From: Opitutaceae bacterium | Lineage (GTDB): Bacteria > Verrucomicrobiota > Verrucomicrobiia > Opitutales > Opitutaceae | Length of the DNA stretch: 8,220 bases | Assembly: GCA_009919985.1 (NCBI GenBank) | Contig: RGAX01000120.1 | Coordinates: 1-8,220, forward strand | Direction of reading: 5' to 3' | Shown here: positions 1 through 7,222 of the stretch, one piece after another | Position numbering within the stretch: position 1 is the stretch's first letter | Layout of the letters: the number at the start of each line of letters is the position of its first letter | The notes under the pieces: model-generated | What the model saw: only the letters and a program-made list of their open reading frames with translations | Databases searched by the model: none | Told to the model about the DNA's origin: nothing | Position numbers and translations under genes: made by a program

Positions 1-2
1 CG

Positions 3-566
3 GCAAAAACGCCGAAAGACCTGATCGCGCTGGCGAAGGCGCGGCCGGGCGAGATTTCGTATGCCTCGGCCGGCGTCGGCGCCTCCAACCACCTGTCGTT
101 CGAACTGCTCGCCAACATGGCGAACATCAGGCTGCATCACGTGCCGTACAAATTCGGCACCCAGGGTGTGGTTGATGTAATGGCAGGTCACATCACGACC
201 GTGATGACGACCATGGCGACGACTATCGCGCAGGTGCGCGCCGGCAAACTGCGCGCGCTGGCGGTGACCAGCGCGAAGCGCGATGCAGCCGCACCTGATA
301 TTCCGGCGCTTGCCGAAACACTGCCCGGTTACGAGGTACTGTTCTGGACCGGACTGCTGGGGCCTGCCGGCATGCCGCGCGACACCGTGCTGAAACTGCA
401 GCGAGAAATCGCCATCATTCTGCGCGACCCGCAAATCGCCAAACAGATTGCCGCCGATGGCGGTCAGTCGGTCGGCAGTTCGCCCGAGGAATTCGCCGCG
501 TTCTTCAAGGCCGATATCGACAAGTGGGAAAAGCTTGGCCGCAATCTCAACATCACCAAGGAATAG
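3..566 (+). CDS. Bug/TctC-family tripartite tricarboxylate transporter substrate-binding protein, 5' truncated
   Basis: This is the C-terminal 187 residues of a periplasmic solute-binding protein of the Bug (TctC) family; the reading frame is open from base 3, so the gene begins outside the window (full-length members have about 300-330 residues). Visible family signatures are a PxDLIALAKARPGxxxYAS stretch, an SAGVGASNH loop followed by a conserved HVPYK, a VMAGHI segment, an AGKLRALAVTS strand and a C-terminal GLLGPAGMPRD segment. Such proteins bind small carboxylates or related ligands and deliver them to TctAB-type permeases, though many are orphans; the ligand cannot be told here. The gene is much more GC-rich than the rest of the window and the family is typical of Burkholderiales rather than Verrucomicrobiota. 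It converges on, and overlaps by 14 bases, the heparinase-like gene. Family assignment is secure; its genomic association with the rest is doubtful. Confidence 0.9.
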   Translation, partial: AKTPKDLIALAKARPGEISYASAGVGASNHLSFELLANMANIRLHHVPYKFGTQGVVDVMAGHITTVMTTMATTIAQVRAGKLRALAVTSAKRDAAAPDIPALAETLPGYEVLFWTGLLGPAGMPRDTVLKLQREIAIILRDPQIAKQIAADGGQSVGSSPEEFAAFFKADIDKWEKLGRNLNITKE

Positions 567-2145
567 GCCGCGCACTGCGCGGCTCAACCGTCTCAGGCAA
601 CGCCCCCACGCCTTCGAGTTTACCGTCGCGCCGAAACGTGAGTTCAATCGTTACCAGCACACCCGCCTGTCCATCCACCGCAAACTCGAGGTCAAATCCA
701 CCGTGCCGCTCCGTGATCTCCACCGTGCTGCGCAGCGTCCGAAACTGTTTGGGCCGATGCTCGAAATCCAGCTTACTAAAATAGCGACCGTCATCCGAGA
801 GCTTGTAATCCCCCTGCTCGTTCCGATACGCGGCGGGCAACGGCAGATGATACGGCACGTTTACGGTTTGTTGTAATTGATAGCGTTCGTCGGAGACGTG
901 GAGACCGTTACTGTAGAAAAATCCGGTGCTAAAAAATGCCGGTGTCATGCGCACGGACTCGAGCACGGCCGTGCCTTTACGAAATTTGAAAAACGTCGGA
1001 TTGGTCGCGAGCCCTGAACCCAGGCCGAGGCCCGTCGACGCGTCGCTCCCTCCATAGATCGTCGCACTCATGGCTCCGCGCCGCACACGCGCGAGTGCCA
1101 TGTCGGGAAACACGCGCGTAAAAGTTTCCGGCAGCGCAGTCGAAGCCGGCAACTCGCGGGCCAACTCTGCAAAATCGAGCCACTGAGCCAGAGGCGCATT
1201 AGGACTACGGGTCACCATGGTGTTAGCCAAAAAATCGCGCTCAATCCAACGGGTCACGGCGGCGAACACGCCGTTACCGTCGCGCAAGGCCAGCAGACGA
1301 TACGGCACATAGTGCGCCCAGATGAGCTCGCGCATGCCGGCGCGCTGGTCCTGACGACGCGAGGCCACGGTTTCTAATTCGCCGTCAGACTCTAATAGGT
1401 ACAGCTGGGCCTCTAGGCTGCGCCGCACGGGTTCAAGGAGCGCCGGACGATTGAGCAACAAAGCCAACGTCACCAGCGCTGGGTTCACGACCTCGGCGGT
1501 GTAATGCGGGCTACGTTCGGCGTATTGGCCATCGGCGTCGAGGTCGATGCCTTCACCGAGCCAATCATCAATCCGAGCCACCCATTTGAGATCGGGATAA
1601 AGTCGATGCACGTGCGCAAGCGCGGCGCACACATGCCAGCGATGGTTCGGCGTGTGGATGCCACCCGTGCGCACGCCTTCGGCGGTGTTTAAGATTACAG
1701 CGCGCAACTTTTCGCGCAGGGCGATGGTGCTAGAACTCGCATCCTCCACGAGTTGCCGCTGGGCCTGACAGAGCGTTTCGAGAATGAAAGCCGAGTCGGG
1801 CGGTGAATCCAGGTTACCGCTGTCGTAGAGCCCGTCGGGGAGTTGATTTTTCTGCATTACCTCAACCAAGGCGCTCAAAGCTGGCAGCAAGTGAGCGTCG
1901 TGGTGAAAGTGCGAAACAGCGCTCGTATAACTCGCCGCCAGCGCGGAGATTCGCGCGCCGTTGGCACGATTTTCCATACCGCTGCCGCGCACCGCGAGCG
2001 GACGTTGGAGTGCGGTCTGTACCTGAGTGTCGTTGATCGCCATCAACGCACGCAGCACTTGGGCGGCATTAAGTGGCTCTGCGGCCCGCGACGAAAATCC
2101 CAGCACCACAAAAAACCAAACCGCTAACCAGCGATAAGATTTCAT
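553..2145 (-). CDS. Secreted heparinase II/III-like alpha/alpha-toroid protein (putative polysaccharide lyase), probably C-terminally truncated
   Basis: A 530-residue exported protein. Residues 1-22 form a Sec signal peptide (Lys/Arg start, hydrophobic WLAVWFFVVLGF core, small residues before AEP). Residues ~25-310 are helix-rich and resemble the alpha/alpha toroid of heparinase II/III, alginate and chondroitin lyases; TPNHRWH (165-171) and a DGQYAERSPHY segment (205-215) hold the Asn, His, Arg and Tyr residues that such lyases use for charge neutralisation and proton abstraction. Residues ~345-517 are strand-rich, like the C-terminal beta-sandwich. From the family fold I infer lyase action on an acidic polysaccharide; the substrate is unknown. 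It follows the ferritin-like gene by 48 bases on the same strand, so it is likely last in the ThuA operon. The protein stops soon after a GKLEGV strand, where I would expect roughly 80-100 more residues, and its last ~13 codons lie in the Bug/TctC hairpin and stop region. No Shine-Dalgarno is visible before the ATG. Confidence 0.75.
   Translation of the reverse strand: MKSYRWLAVWFFVVLGFSSRAAEPLNAAQVLRALMAINDTQVQTALQRPLAVRGSGMENRANGARISALAASYTSAVSHFHHDAHLLPALSALVEVMQKNQLPDGLYDSGNLDSPPDSAFILETLCQAQRQLVEDASSSTIALREKLRAVILNTAEGVRTGGIHTPNHRWHVCAALAHVHRLYPDLKWVARIDDWLGEGIDLDADGQYAERSPHYTAEVVNPALVTLALLLNRPALLEPVRRSLEAQLYLLESDGELETVASRRQDQRAGMRELIWAHYVPYRLLALRDGNGVFAAVTRWIERDFLANTMVTRSPNAPLAQWLDFAELARELPASTALPETFTRVFPDMALARVRRGAMSATIYGGSDASTGLGLGSGLATNPTFFKFRKGTAVLESVRMTPAFFSTGFFYSNGLHVSDERYQLQQTVNVPYHLPLPAAYRNEQGDYKLSDDGRYFSKLDFEHRPKQFRTLRSTVEITERHGGFDLEFAVDGQAGVLVTIELTFRRDGKLEGVGALPETVEPRSARPIPW
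567..583 (+). terminator. GC-rich hairpin directly after the Bug/TctC stop codon
   Basis: A perfect 8-base inverted repeat (gccgcgca / tgcgcggc) around a single central C starts at the base after the TAG stop codon. As RNA it would fold as about 6 bp with a 5-base loop. Its position suggests a transcription end for the Bug/TctC gene, but there is no following T-run, so it is not a canonical intrinsic terminator. It also lies inside the last codons of the opposing heparinase-like reading frame, which suggests that those codons are not native to that gene. Confidence 0.35.
586..606. other. Apparent junction between Bug/TctC-type sequence and the heparinase-like gene
   Basis: To the left is a complete 3' end (stop codon plus hairpin) of a very GC-rich Bug/TctC gene. 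To the right is a coherent beta-sandwich coding sequence on the opposite strand. The heparinase-like reading frame stays open through the boundary only by translating the hairpin and the antisense of the Bug stop region, giving an Arg/Pro-rich tail unlike the domain before it. The exact breakpoint cannot be set from one sequence. It may be a natural insertion, an old rearrangement or an assembly join. Confidence 0.45.
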
Positions 2146-2193
2146 AGTGGATATTGGGCTAATGAGATCAGGATGGAGCGGCGGGGGCAGAAG

Positions 2194-3594
2194 TTATTCG
2201 CCAACGAGATGTTCGATTTCCTCGCGGGTCAGAGTCTTCATATCGATGTCTTTCTTGATCGCCCCGAGGCTTACGAGACATTCGGTGAAGAGCTCGCGCG
2301 TGCGCAACTCGAGCGCTTTGGCGTCGAGCTTGGTCATTATTTCCAAAATCCTCGTGCCTTTACGCACGTGGGTACGTTCATCAGCACGGATGTAATCGGA
2401 AATATGGCGAAGTAGCTCGTCGTTGCGGCTGGCGGCAGTGTCGATGAGGTCATTGATCGTCTTGAGGACACCGACTTCGCCAAAAAGGTTAATCTCAGCC
2501 ATCGCAAAGGCGGGCTCCATCGGTCCGCGGCACGTGGAGCTCGTAAGGCGGTTGCGCAATTCGTAGGGGTCGTAGCCCGACGCCAACATGGCGCGATGGC
2601 CGATCTCGGTGTGCCGCGCCTCGTCCCAAGTGATGCGGGCGAGATCGTACTCGGCGTTAAAATCTTTAAAGCGGATATCCCAAATGAACGTTCCGAACGC
2701 CTCGATGGCGTCGACTTCATCACGTTGAGTGCGGATGAAACGAAGCCGGATGGCCTCGTAGGAATGTTTATCGAAGCGTGCCGCGGCGTCTGCGGTGTCG
2801 TAGTCGCCGGTGTGGATAAACGTGTCGAAACGAGAATCACGATTCGGCACCGTGCCGCGCTCGTAAGGTTTCGCATCAATGCGGAGTGGCGTCGGCGCTT
2901 CACCGCGGGGATCAGCGCCGGTCACACCACCGATTGAGGCGAGCAGACGCGTGATGTGCCAACGCCAGGTGGAAAGTTTGGCTTCTTCCACGCCACCGGC
3001 GATGTAGGCGTCGACGGCTTCGTCGGCCCAGGCGAGCATCGGTTCGTAATCGGTGAGGATACGGCGCAGGCAACGGATCGTAGGGACATCGGTCACTTGA
3101 TCGGTGTCGTCGATGTGGTGGCGATAAGTAGTCGCGATCGCGCGGCCAAGGACTTGATGCACGCCTACGAGCAACTCGGCGGCGGATTCAGCGCTGAGGA
3201 GTTCGTCGATGAAACGATCTACTTCGGCATCACGATGCGCATCGACCGCGGGCGGACGCATTTCTTGCTCGGAAAGACGTTCGCGCAGCGCACGGGCGGC
3301 ATCGGCGTGGTAAAAAATATGACGGCCGGTTTCGAGTTTTACCTCGTAGTCTGGGATCCCCAGCGCCCAAGAGCCGAGGCCGTGCATGAGGCGACGCTCA
3401 AGATAGAAAAACCGGAGTAAGCGACGGCTATTTTCCTTAACGGTGAACTTGCCGCCGAGCTGACGACGGTCGACCGGGAAACGAAATGGATAACGCGCAC
3501 GGCGTTCGGCAGCGGCTTCGCGTTGGCCAGCAAGGCTCTGCGCGGCGATAATGGATTTATCAGCAGGGGTGGAGGTGTTTTCGGGTAGTTTCAT
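2194..3594 (-). CDS. Ferritin-like di-iron carboxylate protein of unknown function
   Basis: The ATG at 3594 gives 466 residues; an upstream in-frame TTG at 3621 would add nine but has no better ribosome-binding context. There is no signal peptide, so it is probably cytoplasmic. The C-terminal half (~275-440) shows the ferritin-like pattern of two ExxH motifs, WDEARHTE (E325, H328) and ADERTH (E406, H409), each preceded by a helix with candidate Glu ligands (E293/E298 and E367/E373), so a bound di-iron or Mn/Fe centre is likely. The N-terminal part (~50-200) has a second helical region with a conserved-looking LERRLMHGLGSW and a RHIFYHADAARALRERL segment, resembling DUF455-like ferritin-superfamily proteins and perhaps a degenerate duplicate. 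It lies 59 bases after the ThuA-like gene and 48 before the heparinase-like gene, all on one strand. Its reaction is unknown; oxidative or hydroxylating chemistry on a sugar or other organic substrate is possible by analogy only. The superfamily call is fairly firm, the family is not. Confidence 0.72.
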   Translation of the reverse strand: MKLPENTSTPADKSIIAAQSLAGQREAAAERRARYPFRFPVDRRQLGGKFTVKENSRRLLRFFYLERRLMHGLGSWALGIPDYEVKLETGRHIFYHADAARALRERLSEQEMRPPAVDAHRDAEVDRFIDELLSAESAAELLVGVHQVLGRAIATTYRHHIDDTDQVTDVPTIRCLRRILTDYEPMLAWADEAVDAYIAGGVEEAKLSTWRWHITRLLASIGGVTGADPRGEAPTPLRIDAKPYERGTVPNRDSRFDTFIHTGDYDTADAAARFDKHSYEAIRLRFIRTQRDEVDAIEAFGTFIWDIRFKDFNAEYDLARITWDEARHTEIGHRAMLASGYDPYELRNRLTSSTCRGPMEPAFAMAEINLFGEVGVLKTINDLIDTAASRNDELLRHISDYIRADERTHVRKGTRILEIMTKLDAKALELRTRELFTECLVSLGAIKKDIDMKTLTREEIEHLVGE

Positions 3595-3653
3595 GGGATA
3601 AGAAAAAAGCGGGGAGCTCAACGAAGCGACGATAACGAACTAAGGGGGGGTGT

Positions 3654-4436
3654 TTAACGCCCGTGTCCGATCGTGGAGCGTTGCGTAGCTTCCGGATCTA
3701 GGGGGAGTGGTTCGAGCGGGGCGAGGTTGGGGCCGCCGTCCTTAATGCGCACCCCGGAGTGAGCCCAGCGCACGCTGTTGGCGATGACCTGTTGGATCTG
3801 GGGGTTGTGGTAGGTCGGGTAAGTTTCGTGGCCCGGGCGAAAATAGAAGATATTGCCGTGGCCACGCCGCCAGGTGGCGCCCGAGCGAAATACTTCACCG
3901 CCTGTAAACCAGGAGATGAAAATCAACTCATCGGGCGTCGGAATGCCGAAGGGTTCGCCGTACATTTCCTCGGAAGGAAGTTCGATAAAAGACCCGAGCC
4001 CCTTGGCGATAGGATGGGCGCGATTGATGACCCAGAGGCGTTCCTTGTCGTTGGCCTCGCGCCAGCTAAGCGAGCAGGTATCGCCCATGAGCGATTTGAA
4101 AATTTTAGAATAATGCGCGCTGTGCAGCACAATAAGTCCCATGCCTTCAAGGACGCGGGTACGCACTTTGGCTACGATCACGTCGGAGACTTCACTGTGG
4201 GCCAGATGACCCCACCACGTGAGCACATCGGTTTGATCCAGGACGGCGTCGGTGAGCCCGTGCTCTGGCTCATCGAGCGTAGCGGTACGCACTACGAAAT
4301 CCGCGTGCTGACCAAGAGCAGCAGCGAGGGTGTGATGCATCCCGTGTGGGTAGATCGCGGCGACGCGCGGATTTTTCTTTTCGTGACGAAATTCACTCCA
4401 GACCGTGACGCGAATGGGGGATGAGACCGTAGACAT
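3654..4436 (-). CDS. ThuA-like (trehalose utilization-type) protein
   Basis: A 260-residue soluble protein without signal peptide, about the usual ThuA length. It has the class I glutamine-amidotransferase-like fold pattern of the family: a first strand IRVTVWSEF, YPHGMHHTLAAAL (29-41), TWWGHLAH (73-80), GLIVLHSAHYSKIF (100-113), HPIAKGL (141-147), EMYGEPF (157-163), and the diagnostic end RRGHGNIFYFRPGHETYPTY (190-209) followed by a VIANSVRWA helix. ThuA of rhizobia acts with the oxidoreductase ThuB in disaccharide use through 3-keto sugars; no ThuB partner lies in this window. It is probably the first gene of the three-gene operon, since 240 bases with a palindromic site lie upstream. The start codon is ATG after TATCCTTAT, with no Shine-Dalgarno. 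A seven-G run lies just after its stop. The family is secure; the substrate is unknown. Confidence 0.9.
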   Translation of the reverse strand: MSTVSSPIRVTVWSEFRHEKKNPRVAAIYPHGMHHTLAAALGQHADFVVRTATLDEPEHGLTDAVLDQTDVLTWWGHLAHSEVSDVIVAKVRTRVLEGMGLIVLHSAHYSKIFKSLMGDTCSLSWREANDKERLWVINRAHPIAKGLGSFIELPSEEMYGEPFGIPTPDELIFISWFTGGEVFRSGATWRRGHGNIFYFRPGHETYPTYHNPQIQQVIANSVRWAHSGVRIKDGGPNLAPLEPLPLDPEATQRSTIGHGR

Positions 4437-4477
4437 ATAAGGATAAACTAAAAGCGCGGGGTAAAAACGGGGTAAGA

Positions 4478-4504
4478 AAAATCTATACTCTAGATCTAGA
4501 TTTT
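4478..4504 (-). promoter_or_regulatory. Palindromic operator-like site upstream of the ThuA operon
   Basis: It lies 42-68 bases before the ThuA-like ATG. An 8-base inverted repeat (aaaatcta at 4478-4485, tagatttt at 4497-4504) encloses an 11-base spacer, and overlaps a perfect 12-base palindrome, tctagatctaga (4489-4500). On the minus strand a TATAGA hexamer (4482-4487) falls within the site and could serve as a -10 element, though no good -35 is seen. A dyad over a possible promoter is the usual arrangement for a repressor or activator of a catabolic operon; the regulator is not in the window. The rest of 4437-4676 holds no clear terminator for the upstream glycosidase gene and no open reading frame that I can support. 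Confidence 0.4.
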
Positions 4505-4676
4505 AACTCACGCAGGAGAATGTCGAGAGGGATAAGCTCCGAGCTAAAAATCGCCGAATGATCATGCGCTCGTAAGTCTGATCCCCCCTGTAAACCCAGC
4601 TTCAAAATCCTATCTTGGAACGAATTCGTTGATGCAGTCTTATGGGGGCCTCACCTAGGGATCGTAATTCGCATTT

Positions 4677-6902
4677 TCATGGTTGTTTCTTAGCCTGCAA
4701 GACCAACACCCAATCTTGATCTTCGTCGGTCGGAGACTCGAATTGGCACAAACCGGCAGCATCGGCTTGCACCGTACCGAGATCTTTTTGGCGACCGGTG
4801 ACGGGATCAAAATAGGTGACCGTCCAAAGCGCGCCTGCGCCGAGGTGTTTTAGGAAAATACGTTCGCGGCGAGGCACCCAGACGATGCGGATGCTCTCGG
4901 CGATGCCCGCAGCTTGGGGCTCGAGCACGGAACTCAAGCTAGCGATTTCTCCCCAAGGATGATCGCCGTAGCCGGCGATCTCTTGAGCCGGAGACCAATG
5001 GGCGTCGTCAAATGCCACCTCTTCCCATCTTTGCTCCGCGTTTTTAGTACAGCGCCACGTAGCGTCCGATTTCAGGATAAGGCTTTCGCCATCTACGAAA
5101 CGAATTTCGAGCCGCACAATCAAACCAGCCGGGTTCTTTGGCCCCTCCAGCGGTTTATTTTCAGCAATGACCGAAATTACATTGCGACCCGCTTTGAGTA
5201 CCGAAGTGAAGTCGTCGAACTGACGCCCTATTTTCCAATCCGCTTCCCCGCCCAGACGCTCACCGTTTAATTTGATACTAAATTTATCATCGGCCGATGC
5301 GAACAACCGCGCGCGATCCACGACTCGCCCAGCGGGCAGCGTGAAGTAGTGGCGGAAATATCCTTTGCCCAAGGGCGCATCCTCAGCCGGTTTGCCTCCG
5401 GGCAGCCAAATCCAACAACCACCTTTGAGATTGATACCAGCTTCGCTTGTAAACGCGGCCCACTCGGGATGCGGTGTAAATTTTTGCCACGGCAATTGGG
5501 TGAGTAGCTTTTTACCGAGCGCGACCTGGCGTGAGCCGGGTAGATTCATTGCTTCGGTCCAACTGATTTTCCCATAGCCCACGCCGTTTTGCGCTCCGTT
5601 GGGCGACGGGCCGTGCGGGAGATCGGGGCGGTTGCATTGCCAGATACCGTTAGCGCCATAGGTGTGACCGGCGGCACCGTTGAGCAGGCATACCCAGAAC
5701 ATCGCCCGCGGCCAACGCGCGGGGATTTTATCGAAGAGCATCTCGTAGCTGGCCTCACCGTTGATCACGGGCATCACCGGCGTATCCGTATAAGACTGAC
5801 GCATCGTGCGTACGGTGGGCGCGACGGCCTCGCTTTGGCCATGCGGAGTCTGGAGCAGATCGATATCGATTAAGCCAACATCATCAATCGCATGACGAGC
5901 ACTGAGGCGATTGATTCCGGTAGGATGAATCGTGATTAACCGTTGAAATGGATCCGTAGCACGGAGGTAGCGTGTGACTTCCGTCCAACTTTTAACTTGA
6001 GCGCGGTCGTCAAAAGGAAAACCCGGAGCAAGATAGTACGGCAAATTGGCTTCGCCCGCCACGCACCATACTACCGGCAATGCACCGTAACGGGCGATTA
6101 GATAGCGCCAGTGTTGCTGCGCTTTTTCCACACCCATCCAAGAAATAAAATAACCCCAGGCACCAACGATGCTCGGGGTTAAACCTTGCTCGACCAAATA
6201 CCGAAAGCGCTCATCGGCCGCGTTAAAATATTCCGGGTTGATGCTTTTATAATCTGTGGACCACGGAAACCCCGCTTCGTTAGCGCCGCGCGGGTCGAAG
6301 GGCGGCATGTCGGGATACAAGCCGGCGACGATCTGGATCACGTTAAAGCCTTTTTCGAGCCGGTCGGCCGTCAGTTGCTTGAACTCGTCGGGCCAGTGCA
6401 AGCGGTGGCACAAGCCCATCCACCACGTATCTCCGAGCCAAAAAAACGGGGTGCCATCGGCGTGTTCAAGAAAACGTCGATCGGAGGTCACGCGCAGCGG
6501 GCCGTGCGCGTACAAGGCATTTGTCCCGCGATAAGGCGTCACCTCAATCGAGCCCGCGATATGATGGAGCCCGGGATCGTCGCCGTCCGAACAGTCGGTG
6601 CGAAACCGATGCGTACCCAAAATCGGCGAGGCGTAGCGGACCTTCCACACGTTGGCGCCAGCCCAAAACGCGGGCACACGAAACTGCTTTCCTTGTGGGT
6701 CGACAAAAACGGCATCGAGCGTAACCGCGTTAAAGGGATCCGCGTGCGACCGAGCAGCCGTAAACGTAAATTCCGCCATGATGTTGGCCGGCGTCTGAGG
6801 CGAGCTTTCCGCTGCCCGCGCCGCAATCGCGCCGTTAAAATAAAACCAAGATAAAAAAAACAGTGCGCAACGCGACACAGAGAAAGCAGCGAGTAATTTC
6901 AT
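4677..6902 (-). CDS. Secreted GH140/DUF4038-type glycoside hydrolase with DUF5060 and C-terminal accessory domains
   Basis: A 741-residue exported enzyme. Residues 1-31 are a Sec signal peptide ending near ARAAES. Residues ~40-123 are a DUF5060 immunoglobulin-like domain (FTFTAARSH, WKVRYASPILG). Residues ~135-475 are a DUF4038/GH140-like (beta/alpha)8 barrel: FFWLGDTWWMGLCHRLHW, KGFNVIQIVAGLYPD, VGAWGYF, VVWCVAGEANLPYY and MPVINGEASYE. By analogy with clan GH-A, E284 (AGEAN) is the likely acid/base and E383 (NGEASYE) the nucleophile. Residues ~493-655 (LGKGYFRHYFTLPAG, ADDKFSIKLNGERLGG, RWEEVAFDDAHW) look like the galactose-binding-like domain seen in alpha-L-rhamnosidases. Residues ~660-738, ending DWVLVL, match the collagen-binding-like domain that usually closes DUF4038 proteins. 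GH140 includes an apiosidase acting on rhamnogalacturonan II; the substrate of this branch is unknown. It is divergent from the beta-helix gene across a 489-base intergenic region. No Shine-Dalgarno precedes the ATG. Confidence 0.88.
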   Translation of the reverse strand: MKLLAAFSVSRCALFFLSWFYFNGAIAARAAESSPQTPANIMAEFTFTAARSHADPFNAVTLDAVFVDPQGKQFRVPAFWAGANVWKVRYASPILGTHRFRTDCSDGDDPGLHHIAGSIEVTPYRGTNALYAHGPLRVTSDRRFLEHADGTPFFWLGDTWWMGLCHRLHWPDEFKQLTADRLEKGFNVIQIVAGLYPDMPPFDPRGANEAGFPWSTDYKSINPEYFNAADERFRYLVEQGLTPSIVGAWGYFISWMGVEKAQQHWRYLIARYGALPVVWCVAGEANLPYYLAPGFPFDDRAQVKSWTEVTRYLRATDPFQRLITIHPTGINRLSARHAIDDVGLIDIDLLQTPHGQSEAVAPTVRTMRQSYTDTPVMPVINGEASYEMLFDKIPARWPRAMFWVCLLNGAAGHTYGANGIWQCNRPDLPHGPSPNGAQNGVGYGKISWTEAMNLPGSRQVALGKKLLTQLPWQKFTPHPEWAAFTSEAGINLKGGCWIWLPGGKPAEDAPLGKGYFRHYFTLPAGRVVDRARLFASADDKFSIKLNGERLGGEADWKIGRQFDDFTSVLKAGRNVISVIAENKPLEGPKNPAGLIVRLEIRFVDGESLILKSDATWRCTKNAEQRWEEVAFDDAHWSPAQEIAGYGDHPWGEIASLSSVLEPQAAGIAESIRIVWVPRRERIFLKHLGAGALWTVTYFDPVTGRQKDLGTVQADAAGLCQFESPTDEDQDWVLVLQAKKQP

Positions 6903-6952
6903 GAAGTGACATGGGGTTCTATCAACACAGCAGCGATGATCGCCGCAGGGTG

Positions 6953-6984
6953 CCCAAGGTGGGGTCGAACCCAGAAACCTTGGG
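6953..6984 (-). repeat. Nested hairpin in the leader of the glycosidase gene
   Basis: A perfect 8-base stem (cccaaggt at 6953-6960 with accttggg at 6977-6984) encloses a 16-base loop that itself holds a 4-bp stem, gggt-cga-accc (6962-6972). It lies 51-82 bases upstream of the glycosidase ATG, where it could be an RNA leader structure or a protein-binding dyad. It looks like a tRNA T-arm because of its GGTTCGA, but does not form a tRNA cloverleaf. Confidence 0.45.
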
Positions 6985-7009
6985 GTGGTAGATTTTGGGT
7001 CACGCTATG

Positions 7010-7069
7010 TGTCAGGCCGGGACCGCGCAATTGGGAATTTGCGACAGCGCTGACCTGTTCAGCCTGACA
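7010..7069. repeat. Inverted repeat with 44-base spacer
   Basis: The arms tgtcaggc (7010-7017) and gcctgaca (7062-7069) are exact reverse complements. The spacer holds a CGCAA/TTGCG dyad (7026-7043) and the 8-base palindrome cagcgctg (7045-7052). It could be a pair of half-sites for a regulator of the glycosidase gene; chance cannot be excluded for arms this short. Confidence 0.3.
7026..7043. promoter_or_regulatory. CGCAA/TTGCG dyad, copy 1 (imperfect)
   Basis: The sequence cgcaattgggaatttgcg has outer arms cgcaa and ttgcg and shares aatttgcg with the perfect palindrome at 7223-7234. Two related dyads in one divergent intergenic region suggest a shared DNA-binding regulator. Confidence 0.3.
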
Positions 7070-7222
7070 TGGCTCGCATAATTAGATAAAAAAAGCTCAC
7101 CGGTAACGTATCCGCCGAAGTAGTTTTCGCTCAGTGGCAGCAAAGCTGCGGCACTTAGGGTCGGAGTTTTAAATTCCTACTCGCGACTGGGAACAACACG
7201 TTTGCCGGCGACGCCACCGGGG

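Noticed and set aside
2956..3420. Plus-strand open frame (154 codons) opposite the ferritin-like gene
   Set aside because: Antisense shadow in GC-rich coding sequence, with no motif or supporting start context.
3595..3621. TTG start giving a nine-residue longer ferritin-like protein
   Set aside because: It is a rare start codon without a Shine-Dalgarno, and an ATG lies just downstream in the same frame.
3644..3650. Seven-G run after the ThuA-like gene as a phase-variable tract
   Set aside because: It is too short and lies between stop and start codons, not in a coding or clear promoter position.
3759..4424. Plus-strand open frame (221 codons) opposite the ThuA-like gene
   Set aside because: Antisense shadow of a clear ThuA reading frame; no recognisable domain.
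6186..6854. Long plus-strand open frame (222 codons) opposite the glycosidase gene
   Set aside because: It is antisense to the conserved DUF5060 and barrel coding sequence and its Arg/Gly-rich product shows no family motif.
6911..6991. 26-codon plus-strand open frame between the divergent genes
   Set aside because: Very short, no ribosome-binding site, and it only reads through the hairpin at 6953-6984; likely chance.
6937..7010. Possible tRNA on the minus strand, from a GGTTCGACCCC segment
   Set aside because: With the TTCGA loop set correctly the T-stem has mismatches, and no acceptor, anticodon or D stem can be formed around it.
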